Positions 1 to 8,103 of a stretch of 27,764 nucleotides of DNA are shown here, one piece after another. Origin of the DNA: Bacteroidota bacterium (GTDB lineage: Bacteria > Bacteroidota > Bacteroidia > JACCXN01). The translations under genes and the position numbers were made by a program. The number at the start of each line of letters is the position of its first letter. Positions within the stretch are counted from its first letter, which is position 1. The notes beneath the pieces are model-generated. The model saw only the letters and a program-made list of their open reading frames with translations. It had not been told where the DNA came from and searched no databases. The DNA lies in the NCBI GenBank assembly GCA_013696965.1, contig JACCXN010000084.1, positions 1 to 27,764 on the forward strand. The letters are read 5' to 3'.

Positions 1-11
1 ATACATGTGAA

Positions 12-76
12 ATAGCCATGCACGAACAGTGCACAAACACTAATGAATATAACATGGCTATCCCGATAAATCGGGA
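12..76. repeat. Two nested inverted repeats upstream of the first lipoprotein gene
   Basis: Positions 12-20 (ATAGCCATG) are repeated inverted at 53-61 (CATGGCTAT). Directly after lies a second hairpin with arms TCCCGA at 61-66 and TCGGGA at 71-76 around TAAA. Both are exact matches. The second could be a terminator stem from a gene left of the window or the start of a structured leader, but no clear T-run follows it on the plus strand. Role unknown. Confidence 0.4.
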
Positions 77-104
77 TGGCCTTTAAAAAACAAATTATAT
101 ACAT

Positions 105-500
105 ATGAAAACTAAAACAGCAATTCAAACTCTTTTTTTACTGTCAGTTGTGTTTTTTATTAGCTGTAAAAAAGACAATACAAACTTTAACAGTTACTTC
201 TGGACAAGTAATGATATAGAAGACAGTGAACTTACATTGTATGTTAATGACCAAATAAAAGGCCCTATTCCCTATTTAAAAGACAAACCAACCTGTGAAA
301 ATGACACATTAAAAGCAAAAGCATTATACTTAAACCTTAAAGCGGGTAAATATAAAATCTCAGCTAAGGACAAACAAGGTAATGTAAAAGTTTCCTCCAC
401 AATAAAAGTAAAAAGCAACTCTCTTTCTTCATCTGCCGGGATAGGTGGAACTGAAAATTTCTTATCCAATGATTGCTTGTTAGTTGGTGTAACTTATTAG
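105..500 (+). CDS. Small hypothetical lipoprotein
   Basis: This is a 131-residue protein with a typical SPII signal: a Lys-rich start, a hydrophobic core, and a lipobox ending FIS-C with the lipidated Cys at residue 21, followed by KKD. The mature part is about 110 residues. It has a stretch of alternating hydrophobic residues (about 40-105, including LTLYVND and LKAGKYKISAKD) that suggests a small beta-sandwich, and two further Cys near residues 64 and 124 that could pair. I do not recognise the family. The ATG is the only sensible start because it begins the signal peptide. The gene stands alone, flanked by inverted repeats on both sides. A periplasmic or outer-membrane-facing location is inferred from the lipobox; the role is unknown. 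Confidence 0.72.
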   Translation: MKTKTAIQTLFLLSVVFFISCKKDNTNFNSYFWTSNDIEDSELTLYVNDQIKGPIPYLKDKPTCENDTLKAKALYLNLKAGKYKISAKDKQGNVKVSSTIKVKSNSLSSSAGIGGTENFLSNDCLLVGVTY

Positions 501-910
501 AAAATAAAAAGCACTAGTGGCAACACTGCATGCCCTCAAGTGGGGGCTTGGTGCATTTTGATTCCGATGCATCGTGACTATTACCTTTCGTACCGTTGTA
601 CAGGAACACTGCAAACCGGCCCCACCTGAGGGTATGCAGAAAACGATATTGATTAAATTGAATTGATTTTTAAATTTTAAGGTTAGAACTTAATTTAAAA
701 CATCAAAAATTAATTTTAAAGGATAAATTTAAAAGGCAACAGCCTTTGGTCATTGTGTCAAATTAATTAACATTTGTAAAAAATGGATATTAATTTGGCA
801 CTTTTATTTTTATTGGAGTAGAAATTTGGATTTAGGCGGGAAACCTGCTTTTTATTCAAAGAGGATAATTATGAAAGAATTTTGCGACAAATATTTTAAG
901 GAATTGATTA
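501..910. other. Intergenic region without a convincing gene
   Basis: Apart from the 114-nt inverted repeat, this stretch is AT-rich and holds only small hairpins: AAGGC-AACA-GCCTT near 731-744 and GCGGG-AAA-CCTGC followed by five T near 836-853. A 19-codon ORF begins at 871 and overlaps the end of the opposite-strand gene; it has no other support. No promoter consensus was seen. Confidence 0.5.
526..639. repeat. 114-nt imperfect inverted repeat, possible structured RNA or mobile repeat
   Basis: The arms are 526-545 and 620-639, 20 nt each. The right arm reverse-complemented matches the left at 18 of 20 positions, and one of the two mismatches would be a G-U pair in a plus-strand RNA. The stem can continue imperfectly inward (GGCTTGGTGCA against TGCAAACCGGCC). 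A direct repeat, AACACTGCA, occurs at both 522-530 and 605-613. The segment is visibly more GC-rich than its surroundings. It lies 25 nt after the lipoprotein stop and lacks a T-run typical of an intrinsic terminator. Its identity is unknown. Confidence 0.5.
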
Positions 911-1477
911 TTAATTTAATCTTTTCATAACCATTGCATTCACGTGTTCAAAGAGTTGTTGTGGAGTTAAAGTGCGCCAGTGTAATTCGTTTAAAATTCC
1001 TCCCAGAACAATATAATAATCAATATTTCCCTGTTGAAATTCCTTTACTACATGTTCCCTGAAATTTAAAAAGGCAATCCAGCCATCGTCAATATCATCA
1101 AACCACTCCTCATAATAACAATCATCAGAATGATGAAAATTAAATACATTTTCGCCGATAAGAATAAACTTGTTTATTCCTTTTTTTATAAGCAAATCTG
1201 CAATGTCACGCTTTAAAAACATAATGTCATTGTTTATGCAATCGTTCCATTCTCCTATTAATTCAATAATGGCAACACCTTCATCATAATCAGCAAAAAG
1301 GATTTTGATAAACAATGTTGGCGAACCAATATCATCCCATTGTGGATGTATTACATGGTTGTATATTGAATGGGTAAATTCAAATTCACTGTATTCTCTA
1401 CCGAAAAAAGGAGATTTTATATCTTCTGAGGAAAGATAATAACTATGCCAGTTATAGTGCGGTTCCAGATTATGCAT
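911..1477 (-). CDS. Hypothetical acidic cytoplasmic protein
   Basis: The 188-residue protein has no signal peptide or membrane segment and is rich in Asp, Glu and aromatic residues. An acidic stretch near residues 125-135 contains EEWFDDIDDGW. The open frame has a TTG one codon earlier, but the ATG at 1475-1477 is the better start. The pattern of hydrophobic strands (LFIKILF, VAIIELIGEW, KFILIGENVF, YYIVLGGIL) suggests an alpha/beta fold. I do not recognise the family and assign no function. It is downstream of murQ on the same strand but separated by a hairpin terminator at 1529-1570, so it is probably transcribed on its own. Confidence 0.68.
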   Translation of the reverse strand: MHNLEPHYNWHSYYLSSEDIKSPFFGREYSEFEFTHSIYNHVIHPQWDDIGSPTLFIKILFADYDEGVAIIELIGEWNDCINNDIMFLKRDIADLLIKKGINKFILIGENVFNFHHSDDCYYEEWFDDIDDGWIAFLNFREHVVKEFQQGNIDYYIVLGGILNELHWRTLTPQQLFEHVNAMVMKRLN

Positions 1478-1528
1478 CAATACTACTATTTACTAATTTA
1501 TTTTTAATTAAAATCTGAGTTTTTTAAA

Positions 1529-1570
1529 AAGTAAATAAGCATGCATTTGTTTTTAAATGCTTATTTACTT
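1529..1570 (-). terminator. Intrinsic terminator after murQ
   Basis: The 14-nt arms at 1529-1542 and 1557-1570 (AAGTAAATAAGCAT and its exact complement) form a perfect stem. Read on the minus strand the stem is followed by five T. A competing inner hairpin (GCATTT at 1543-1548 with AAATGC at 1555-1560) shares bases with the right arm. The site lies between the end of murQ and the next minus-strand gene, as expected for a terminator. The stem is AT-rich, so strength is uncertain. Confidence 0.6.
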
Positions 1571-1655
1571 AGGCTTTCAGATAATTATTTAACATAAATA
1601 TAAATATTTTAGTGCATTAAATAAAATAGAAATTTTTCAACTTAAAATAATATTT

Positions 1656-2471
1656 TTATTGTGATTCCTGTGCATTTTCAATGGCTTTCCTAACACTTCC
1701 AAATTTCTTTAAAAGACTATTGGCTGTTTGATAGGGAACATTTAATGCATCCATTACCATTTTAGTTCCACGGTCGATTAATTTCACATTGCTAAGTTGC
1801 ATATCAACCATTTTGTTTCCTTTTACCTTTCCAAGTTTAACCATTACGGTTGTTGAAATCATATTTAAAACCAGCTTTTGAGCAGTTCCTGATTTCATTC
1901 TTGTACTTCCGGTTATAAATTCGGGACCTACAATTACCTCAATTGGAAATAAGGCCTGTTTGCATAATTCACTTTGAGGATTGCAACTAATTCCGCCGGT
2001 TACAATACCATTTTCCCTGCATTTTTGTATTGCACCAACAACATAAGGAGTTGATCCGGATGCGGTTATTCCCAATACAACATCTTGTGCTGAAATTTCG
2101 TGTTCCTGAAGGTCTTTCCAACCTTGTTGTGTATCATCTTCGGCAAATTCCACTGCTTTTCTTATTGCATTATCTCCACCAGCAATCAGCCCTACAACCA
2201 TACCATGAGGAATACCATAGGTAGGAGGGCATTCAGAAGCATCAACAATTCCTAATCGTCCGCTGGTTCCAGCTCCTAAATAAAAGAGCCTTCCACCTGC
2301 CATCATTTTTTCTGCTATGGCATCCACAAGTTTTTCAATTTGTGGCAATGCAGCTTCTATGGCAAGTGGTACAGAATGATCCTCTTTATTTATGCATTTA
2401 AGAATTTCAATGCTTGACATCTTCTCAATGTTGTTATACAGAGAAGAGCTTTCTGTGATTTTTAGGCTCAT
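1656..2471 (-). CDS. murQ: N-acetylmuramic acid 6-phosphate etherase
   Basis: MurQ splits the lactyl ether of MurNAc-6-phosphate to give GlcNAc-6-phosphate and D-lactate, a cytoplasmic step of murein recycling. The SIS-domain signature is clear: LGAGTSGRLGIVDASECPP at about residues 65-83, with the probable catalytic Glu at 80. The second conserved acidic residue is Glu111 in the segment AEDDTQQGW. A further family motif, TGSTRMKSGTAQK, lies near residues 190-200. At 271 residues it is slightly shorter than the roughly 300-residue E. coli enzyme but appears complete. It starts 14 nt after the cyclophilin stop on the same strand, so the two are probably co-transcribed. No MurNAc kinase or PTS gene is in view. 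NamZ, at the other end of the window, would supply MurNAc upstream in the same pathway. Confidence 0.95.
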   Translation of the reverse strand: MSLKITESSSLYNNIEKMSSIEILKCINKEDHSVPLAIEAALPQIEKLVDAIAEKMMAGGRLFYLGAGTSGRLGIVDASECPPTYGIPHGMVVGLIAGGDNAIRKAVEFAEDDTQQGWKDLQEHEISAQDVVLGITASGSTPYVVGAIQKCRENGIVTGGISCNPQSELCKQALFPIEVIVGPEFITGSTRMKSGTAQKLVLNMISTTVMVKLGKVKGNKMVDMQLSNVKLIDRGTKMVMDALNVPYQTANSLLKKFGSVRKAIENAQESQ

Positions 2472-2485
2472 TTAATACGTATTGA

Positions 2486-2926
2486 CTATTGTTCAAGGAT
2501 TACAATTTTTTCAATTTTATCACCACCCCTTATGGCGTCAATAAACTCAACACCTTCTGTTACTTTGCCAAAAGCAGTATGTTGTCGGTCTAGGTGCTGT
2601 GTATTAGATCTGTTATGGCAGATAAAAAACTGTGATCCACCTGTATTTCTTCCGGCATGGGCCATGGAAAGCACTCCTTTATCATGGTACTGGTTCTCGC
2701 CTGTTAACTCACAGTCAATGGAATAACCTGGTCCACCAGCTCCTGTGCCATCCGGACATCCTCCCTGTATTACAAAATCAGGAATAACCCTGTGAAAAGT
2801 AAGTCCATTGTAAAATCCGCTTTTGGACAATTTAACAAAATTTGCAACTGTTTTTGGTGCATCTTTTTCATAAAACTCTACTTTCATTACTCCTTTGGCT
2901 GTGTGAATTTCTGCTGTTGTTGTCAT
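2486..2926 (-). CDS. Peptidyl-prolyl cis-trans isomerase, cyclophilin type
   Basis: This is a compact 146-residue bacterial cyclophilin that catalyses proline isomerisation during protein folding. The family motifs appear in order: [13 protein letters not shown] (about residues 44-56), GTGAGGPGY, the core [12 protein letters not shown], and SQFFICH (about 98-104). The C-terminal [15 protein letters not shown] segment completes the fold. There is no signal peptide, so it is predicted to be cytoplasmic, like PpiB. It is the first gene of a probable two-gene unit with murQ. A Bacteroidota-like -7 element, TAATTTTG, lies about 60 nt upstream on the minus strand. Confidence 0.94.
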   Translation of the reverse strand: MTTTAEIHTAKGVMKVEFYEKDAPKTVANFVKLSKSGFYNGLTFHRVIPDFVIQGGCPDGTGAGGPGYSIDCELTGENQYHDKGVLSMAHAGRNTGGSQFFICHNRSNTQHLDRQHTAFGKVTEGVEFIDAIRGGDKIEKIVILEQ

Positions 2927-2986
2927 AAATTTATTTTTGATAGTTTAACATTTGATTAATAACAATATTGCCTTTTTATTCGAGCT

Positions 2987-2994
2987 CAAAATTA
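2987..2994 (-). promoter_or_regulatory. Candidate -7 element for cyclophilin-murQ
   Basis: The minus strand reads TAATTTTG, an exact match to the Bacteroidota -7 consensus TAnnTTTG, 61 nt upstream of the cyclophilin ATG. No convincing -33 TTG is present at the usual spacing. It lies almost back to back with the candidate -7 element of the divergent lipoprotein gene. Confidence 0.4.
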
Positions 2995-2995
2995 T

Positions 2996-3003
2996 TATAT
3001 TTG
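2996..3003 (+). promoter_or_regulatory. Candidate -7 element for the 3044 lipoprotein gene
   Basis: TATATTTG matches TAnnTTTG and lies 40 nt upstream of the ATG. The same octamer at the same distance precedes fabG (5060-5067), which supports the call. The -33 element is not clear; the nearest TTG is about 25 nt upstream. Confidence 0.45.
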
Positions 3004-3043
3004 TGGGAATAGGCATAATTAATAATTATTAAACACCATTTTT

Positions 3044-3907
3044 ATGAAAAGATTTTATTTTTTGGGAGCATTTGCAGCAATGTTAATATTAAATTCCTGT
3101 ACTAATAATGAACCTGAAACACTTGATACTGTAAAATCACCTGCTGAAACAGCAAACCAGGAAATAGTAGAACCCTATTTCAGAACAGAGAAAGATGGTA
3201 TAATATTAACAGAAGCACCTGATTCTCCATTATTTCCAAATGCAAAACTTTCCCTTAAAAACCCTGATCTTTCAAAAAATTTAACACAAGGAAAAAACAC
3301 CTTTGGTTTTGAAGTTAAAAATTTTGAACTTGGATCTCCAACACCAGGAGAAGAACACCGTGAGTGTGCTGTTTCAAAACAAGGACAACACATTCATTGG
3401 ATTTTAAATAACGCCCCCTATACTGCTCATTATGAACCCACTATTGAAAAAGAACTACAGCCAGGCAAACACCTGCTTTTGGCCTTTCTTTCTCGTTCTT
3501 ACCATGAAAGCATTAAAAACAACACTGCCTATTTACTAAAACAAATAAATGTAGGTGCAACAAAAGATCAGCAGGATTATAACTTAAATGGACAACATCT
3601 TTTTTATAGCCGCCCAAAAGGGGAATATATAGGAGCTGACACTGAAAAACTTCTTCTTGATTTCTACCTTGTTAACACTAATATATCGGAAAGTGGAAAT
3701 AAGGTAAGTTTAACAATTAATGGAACTACTTTCCTGCTTACAAAATGGCTTCCCTATCAAATTCAAGGATTGCCAATGGGAGAAAATACAGTTAGAATTC
3801 AACTTGTTGACAATGCAGGATTGCCTGTGGCAGGACCATTTAACGATTCAGGGGATAGGAAAATTATTTTAAAACCAGCGGAACAGAAGGCGGGCCACGT
3901 TCATTAA
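3044..3907 (+). CDS. Hypothetical lipoprotein, possibly two repeated beta domains
   Basis: The 287-residue protein starts with an SPII signal and lipobox LNS-C, with the lipidated Cys at residue 19, so an envelope location is inferred. Two similar halves seem to follow. The first, about residues 85-170, contains FGFEVKNFELG, QHIHWILNN and LQPGKHLLLAFLSRSYHES. The second, about 200-275, contains LLLDFYLVN, TTFLLTKWLPYQI and LPMGENTVRIQLVDN. Each reads as a beta-sandwich-like domain with a Gly turn before a strand. The His-rich spots (GQHIHW, GKHLLL, terminal GHVH) could bind metal, but this is speculation. I do not recognise a named family and give no function. It is transcribed alone and ended by the strong hairpin at 3951-4006. 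Confidence 0.75.
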   Translation: MKRFYFLGAFAAMLILNSCTNNEPETLDTVKSPAETANQEIVEPYFRTEKDGIILTEAPDSPLFPNAKLSLKNPDLSKNLTQGKNTFGFEVKNFELGSPTPGEEHRECAVSKQGQHIHWILNNAPYTAHYEPTIEKELQPGKHLLLAFLSRSYHESIKNNTAYLLKQINVGATKDQQDYNLNGQHLFYSRPKGEYIGADTEKLLLDFYLVNTNISESGNKVSLTINGTTFLLTKWLPYQIQGLPMGENTVRIQLVDNAGLPVAGPFNDSGDRKIILKPAEQKAGHVH

Positions 3908-3950
3908 AAAGAATTAAAATGTATTAGGTTTAAGGCTTGATATTTTAATT

Positions 3951-4006
3951 AAAAGAACCCTGATTTTTGCCTTATTTAAGAATAAGGCAAAAATCAGGGT
4001 TCTTTT
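3951..4006 (+). terminator. Perfect 26-bp hairpin, probable terminator
   Basis: The arms at 3951-3976 and 3981-4006 are exact reverse complements over 26 nt, with a TAAG loop at 3977-3980. The stem ends in TTCTTTTATT on the plus strand and begins with a run of A, so it could stop transcription from either side. It sits 43 nt after the lipoprotein stop. A perfect stem of this length is longer than most intrinsic terminators; a small palindromic repeat is the alternative. Confidence 0.7.
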
Positions 4007-4122
4007 ATTCCTTTAAGTAATACCCTTTTCAAAAAAGGATTTGTTCAAACAAGGATAAGTAAGGTAAATAATTATTCAGGCATTTTTGCTAAATTTATAT
4101 TCATTTACATGAATTTTTCGAT

Positions 4123-4971
4123 ATGTTGCTTGGGGTTCATTGTTCAATTGCTGGGGGATATGAAAATGCCTTTCTTGAGTCAAAAAGACTTGGAATTAAT
4201 ACGTTCCAAATATTTACAAAGAACCAGCGCCAATGGAGAGAAAGAGAAATTTCAGAAACAGAGGGGAATTTATTCAGAGAAAATTTGATTAAATTCGGAA
4301 TAGTAACAGCTTTTTCGCATACAAGTTACCTTATAAATGTTGCAAGTTCAAATGAAATAATTAGGGAAAGATCACTATTTTCTCTTGCTTCGGAAGTTAA
4401 ACGCTGTCAGCAATTAGGACTTGCATTTACTGTGCTTCATCCCGGTTCATTTAAAAATTCAACTTTAAAAGAAGGGATTATCAATATTGCAGATGCGCTT
4501 ATTGCAGTTTTGGAAAGTACTGAGCAATCAAATGTGAAAATATTGTTGGAGAATACCGCAGGGCAAGGTTCAAGCATAGGAGGAAGGTTCGAACATTTAG
4601 CTGAAATTATAAAACATGTTGGATCTCCCCGTATTGGGATATGTTTTGATACCTGCCATGCCTTTGCTTCAGGTTATGATATTCGCAAGAAGGAAGGTTT
4701 TGAAATTACTATGGACAAGCTGGATAAAATCGTAGGGATTAATAAACTGTTTGCCTTTCACTTTAATGACTCTAAGGGAGAATTAGCGAGTAAACTGGAT
4801 AGGCACGAACATATAGGAAAAGGTAAATTAGGACTTGAGCCTTTCAAAGAGATTATGAAGTGGTTTCCGGATATACCAAAGGTTTTGGAAACACCAAAGG
4901 AAAATGACATGGATAAAGTAAATCTAAGGGTATTGAATGAATTAGCATTGTCCTCTATAAACTCTTTTTAG
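4123..4971 (+). CDS. nfo: Endonuclease IV (AP endonuclease)
   Basis: Nfo cuts DNA 5' of abasic sites and removes 3'-blocking groups in base excision repair, using three zinc ions. The family is clear from the N-terminal GVHCSIAGGYENA and FTKNQRQW and from the metal-ligand motifs in order: FSHTSYLINVAS (His66), VLHPGS, LLENTAGQG, CFDTCHAFASGYD, FHFNDSKGELASKLDRHEHIG, and the final VLETPKE. The length of 282 residues is normal. The ATG starts directly at the first beta strand. An ATG 14 nt earlier is out of frame. It is separated from the preceding lipoprotein by the 26-bp hairpin. An imperfect -7 element (TAAATTTA, 4090-4097) lies upstream. fabG follows after 136 nt with its own candidate promoter. 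Confidence 0.96.
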   Translation: MLLGVHCSIAGGYENAFLESKRLGINTFQIFTKNQRQWREREISETEGNLFRENLIKFGIVTAFSHTSYLINVASSNEIIRERSLFSLASEVKRCQQLGLAFTVLHPGSFKNSTLKEGIINIADALIAVLESTEQSNVKILLENTAGQGSSIGGRFEHLAEIIKHVGSPRIGICFDTCHAFASGYDIRKKEGFEITMDKLDKIVGINKLFAFHFNDSKGELASKLDRHEHIGKGKLGLEPFKEIMKWFPDIPKVLETPKENDMDKVNLRVLNELALSSINSF

Positions 4972-5059
4972 GGGTAGAATAAAAAGTGAAGGATAGAGCT
5001 GTTCTAAATTTTAGCGATTGTTTTTAACCCAACAGGGGTAACTAAATACTATTTTCCAT

Positions 5060-5067
5060 TATATTTG
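5060..5067 (+). promoter_or_regulatory. Candidate -7 element for fabG
   Basis: TATATTTG matches TAnnTTTG and lies 41 nt upstream of the fabG ATG. The 136-nt gap after nfo also suggests a separate transcript. No clear -33 TTG is seen at the expected spacing. Confidence 0.45.
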
Positions 5068-5107
5068 GAAGATTTTTTAATATTAACATATAAAACATCT
5101 AACTTTA

Positions 5108-5854
5108 ATGAAATTACTTGAAGGAAAAGTTGCTCTTGTTACCGGTGCATCAAGAGGTATTGGCAAGGCTATTGCTGAAAAATTTGCTCAGCAGGGCGCA
5201 AATGTTGCTTTTACTTATTTATCATCCGTTGAAAAAGGAAAAGCACTCGAGGAAGAATTGGCTGCATTTGGAATAAAAGCAAAAGGGTACCGTTCCAATG
5301 CCGCTGATTTTAAAGCTGCTGAGGAACTTGTGAATTCTGTGGTTGCAGATTTTGGTGCTTTGCATATTGTGGTTAACAATGCAGGTATTACAAAGGATAA
5401 CCTGTTAATGCGAATGACAGAAGAAGCCTGGGATGATGTGATAAACACCAATTTAAAATCGGTTTTTAATATTACCAAAGCCGCTCAAAGACCAATGCTT
5501 AAGCAGCGTTACGGATCTATAATTAATATGAGTTCAGTTGTTGGAGTTAATGGAAATCCAGGGCAATCGAATTATTCAGCCTCAAAAGCAGGGATTAACG
5601 GCTTTACAAAATCTATTGCCAAAGAACTTGGATCAAGGAATATACGTTGCAATGCTATTGCTCCAGGATTTATTGAAACAGAAATGACGGCTGCTCTTGA
5701 TCCTGCTGTAGTACAAAGCTGGAGAGACTCTATTCCATTAAAAAGAGGAGGTACTCCTGAGGATGTTGCAAATCTTACTCTTTTTCTTGCTTCTGATATG
5801 TCATCCTACATTACCGGACAGGTTTACAATGTATGTGGTGGAATGTTAACCTGA
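5108..5854 (+). CDS. fabG: 3-oxoacyl-[acyl-carrier-protein] reductase
   Basis: FabG reduces 3-oxoacyl-ACP with NADPH in fatty acid elongation. It is a classical short-chain dehydrogenase of 248 residues. The nucleotide-binding motif TGASRGIG is at residues 12-19, NNAG at 90-93, and the catalytic set is Ser143 (MSSVVG), Tyr156 and Lys160 (YSASKAG). The segment APGFIETEM and the C-terminal SSYITGQVYNVCGGM are also typical of FabG. Other SDR enzymes share these motifs, but the TKDNLLMRM segment and the length favour FabG. No other fatty acid synthesis gene is adjacent. A VWA protein gene follows after 83 nt on the same strand and could be read from the same transcript. Confidence 0.93.
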   Translation: MKLLEGKVALVTGASRGIGKAIAEKFAQQGANVAFTYLSSVEKGKALEEELAAFGIKAKGYRSNAADFKAAEELVNSVVADFGALHIVVNNAGITKDNLLMRMTEEAWDDVINTNLKSVFNITKAAQRPMLKQRYGSIINMSSVVGVNGNPGQSNYSASKAGINGFTKSIAKELGSRNIRCNAIAPGFIETEMTAALDPAVVQSWRDSIPLKRGGTPEDVANLTLFLASDMSSYITGQVYNVCGGMLT

Positions 5855-5937
5855 TTTTTTTTCAGCAACTATCAAGGTATTTCTATCCCTGCTTTATGTT
5901 TGCTTTTTTATAAGAAAACTCAGCTTCTGCCGTTTGT

Positions 5938-8103
5938 TTGAAGTCTATTTTATTATTCGTAGTTTTAATAAATTTCCTGTTTGTTCAGGTAACGGTTTTC
6001 CGGAAATCTTTTTTTCATTTGAGTTTTATCACTGAATATCCGCTTTGGTTTGTTGTTTTCTGCATGTTGCTCGGTGCTGCATATGCAGCATTACTGTACT
6101 TTAAATCATCACTTTTTGAAGCAGCCAATGCTTGGGTTCCAATTTTTATGGCCCTCTTTAGATTTACAAGTGTTTCAATTCTTTCCTTTTTGCTCCTGGG
6201 CCCTTTACTCAGAACTGTTTTCAGAGAAATAGAAAAGCCCATTATCATTATTGCCCAGGATAATTCCGAATCGGTTTGTATAGGCAAAGATTCTTCTTAT
6301 TATAAAACCCAATATAAGGAAAAACTAGAGGAACTAATTGCAAAATTTGATGATTCCTTTGATATTAAAACATATTCCTTTGGAAGTTCCATTTCTCAGG
6401 ATTTAAGTTTTAATTATACAGATAAAGAAACGGATTTTTCTGAATTAATGGAAGAGATAAATACCCGTTATAGCAACAGAAATGTTGGGGCGCTAATTAT
6501 TGCTTCAGATGGTTTATACAACAAAGGGATGAATCCACTTTATACATCCCAAAAGTTTAATTTCCCTTTTTATGCCATTGCCCTTGGTGATACTGCAATT
6601 AAAAAAGATTTGGTACTTGCTAAGGTTGCTCACAACAGAATTGCCTATTATGGTAATTCTTTCCCCCTGGAAATTCAGGTTGATGCAAAACAACTGGATA
6701 AAAAAGAAACAATGCTTACTGTTTCAAAAGGAAACAAGGTTCTTTTTTCTCAGAAGATTAGTATAAACAATCAAAAATATAGTGTAACAGTCCCTGTAAT
6801 GCTTGAAGCAAAGGAAATTGGCATTCAAAAATACAGTGTTAAATTAAATAATCTGGAGGGTGAGATCACTTATGTAAACAACCAAAAGGATGTTTTTATT
6901 GATGTTCTTGATGGAAGGCAAAAAGTGCTAATACTTGCAAATTCTCCCCACCCTGATATTGCCGCACTTAAATTCAGTATTGAATCAAACGACAATTATG
7001 AAGTTGTTTTTTCTTTGGCTTCCGATTTTAAGAAATCTATTAAAGAATACAACCTTGTAATTCTTCACCAGATCCCCTCCTTAAATAATCCTGCCGCTGC
7101 CATTCTTGATGAATTGGAAAAACTTGATATACCAAGGCTGTATATTTTGGGTAATCAATCTTCATTGAATCATTTTAATGCACGTAATGTTGGTTTAAAC
7201 ATTGTTGGCAGCCCTGGCAAACAAAATGAGAGCCAAGCTTTAATCGTTGATAACTTTAGTGTATTTTCTTTGAGTGAGCAAACCCTTAAAGCCATTAAAA
7301 AGTTTCCTCCTGCACTTGTTCCTTTTGGTAATTATAAAGCTGCTGCATCTAGCTATATTCTTATGAAACAGAAAATAGGTATGGTTGAAACTTCCGATCC
7401 TTTAATATTGTTTAATGCTTCCGGTGGTTCTAAAATAGGTGTGTTTACAGGAGAGGGCATTTGGAGATGGCGCATTGTAGATTATGTTGAAAATGAAAAT
7501 CACGATGCCTTCAATGAATTAATCAGTAAAACAATTCAATATCTTGCCATGAAAGTGGATAAAAATCACTTCAGGGTAATAAGTAAAAATAATTTTTATG
7601 AAAATCAGCCTGTGGAGTTTGAAGCCGAACTATACAATGATATTTACGAACTTATTAATGAACCTGAAATAGCAATCAACATTATAAATAACCAAAACAA
7701 TAAATATCCTTTTGCATTCAGTAAAACTTCAAATGCATATAAACTCAATGCCGGACTTTTTCCCGTTGGTGAATATAAATATGAAGCTAAAGTTAAAATA
7801 GGGGAAAAGGTTTTGATTCAGTCCGGAGAATTCAGTGTTAGTGCACTGCAAATAGAATCACTTGTAACAGAAGCAGATCATCAATTACTTTATAGTTTAA
7901 CAAAAAAACAGGACGGGGAAATGGTTTATCCATCCGAATTATTAAACTTGTTTCAACTCATCAAAACCAGGGAAGATATTAAACCTGTTTTTTATACACA
8001 GGAGCGCCTGAATGAACTGATTAATTTTAAATGGGTTTTCTTTTTAATTTTAATGCTTATTTCCTTTGAATGGTTTTTAAGGAAAAGAAACGGAGCTTAT
8101 TGA
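5938..8103 (+). CDS. Membrane-anchored von Willebrand factor A domain protein
   Basis: The 721-residue protein has hydrophobic segments near residues 3-20, 35-57 and 68-92, then a large soluble part, and a last membrane segment near 697-714 followed by RKRNG. The soluble part begins with a VWA-like domain: PIIIIAQDNSES carries the MIDAS-type DxSxS at residues 108-112, and GALIIASDGLYNKG gives the later conserved Asp. Middle and C-terminal parts appear beta-rich, and the segment around VLILANSPHPDIAAL resembles glutamine-amidotransferase-like folds linked to such proteins in Bacteroidota. The only usable start in the frame is TTG, since an in-frame stop lies eight codons upstream and no ATG or GTG precedes the first helix. 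The function is not known; a periplasm-facing scaffold or interaction role is inference. BatA/BatB-type aerotolerance operon genes are not nearby. Confidence 0.75.
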   Translation: MKSILLFVVLINFLFVQVTVFRKSFFHLSFITEYPLWFVVFCMLLGAAYAALLYFKSSLFEAANAWVPIFMALFRFTSVSILSFLLLGPLLRTVFREIEKPIIIIAQDNSESVCIGKDSSYYKTQYKEKLEELIAKFDDSFDIKTYSFGSSISQDLSFNYTDKETDFSELMEEINTRYSNRNVGALIIASDGLYNKGMNPLYTSQKFNFPFYAIALGDTAIKKDLVLAKVAHNRIAYYGNSFPLEIQVDAKQLDKKETMLTVSKGNKVLFSQKISINNQKYSVTVPVMLEAKEIGIQKYSVKLNNLEGEITYVNNQKDVFIDVLDGRQKVLILANSPHPDIAALKFSIESNDNYEVVFSLASDFKKSIKEYNLVILHQIPSLNNPAAAILDELEKLDIPRLYILGNQSSLNHFNARNVGLNIVGSPGKQNESQALIVDNFSVFSLSEQTLKAIKKFPPALVPFGNYKAAASSYILMKQKIGMVETSDPLILFNASGGSKIGVFTGEGIWRWRIVDYVENENHDAFNELISKTIQYLAMKVDKNHFRVISKNNFYENQPVEFEAELYNDIYELINEPEIAINIINNQNNKYPFAFSKTSNAYKLNAGLFPVGEYKYEAKVKIGEKVLIQSGEFSVSALQIESLVTEADHQLLYSLTKKQDGEMVYPSELLNLFQLIKTREDIKPVFYTQERLNELINFKWVFFLILMLISFEWFLRKRNGAY

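Noticed and set aside
526-639. Integron attC-like site after the first lipoprotein gene
   Set aside because: The position after a small gene and the imperfect stem are suggestive, but the core sites (RYYYAAC at the left and GTTRRRY at the right) are absent and no integrase gene is in view.
871-930. 19-codon plus-strand ORF starting ATGAAAGAATTT
   Set aside because: Very short, overlaps the end of the opposite gene, and has no promoter or recognisable product.
2030-2224. 64-codon ORF opposite murQ
   Set aside because: It lies wholly within murQ on the other strand and reads as an antisense shadow, with no signal or motif.
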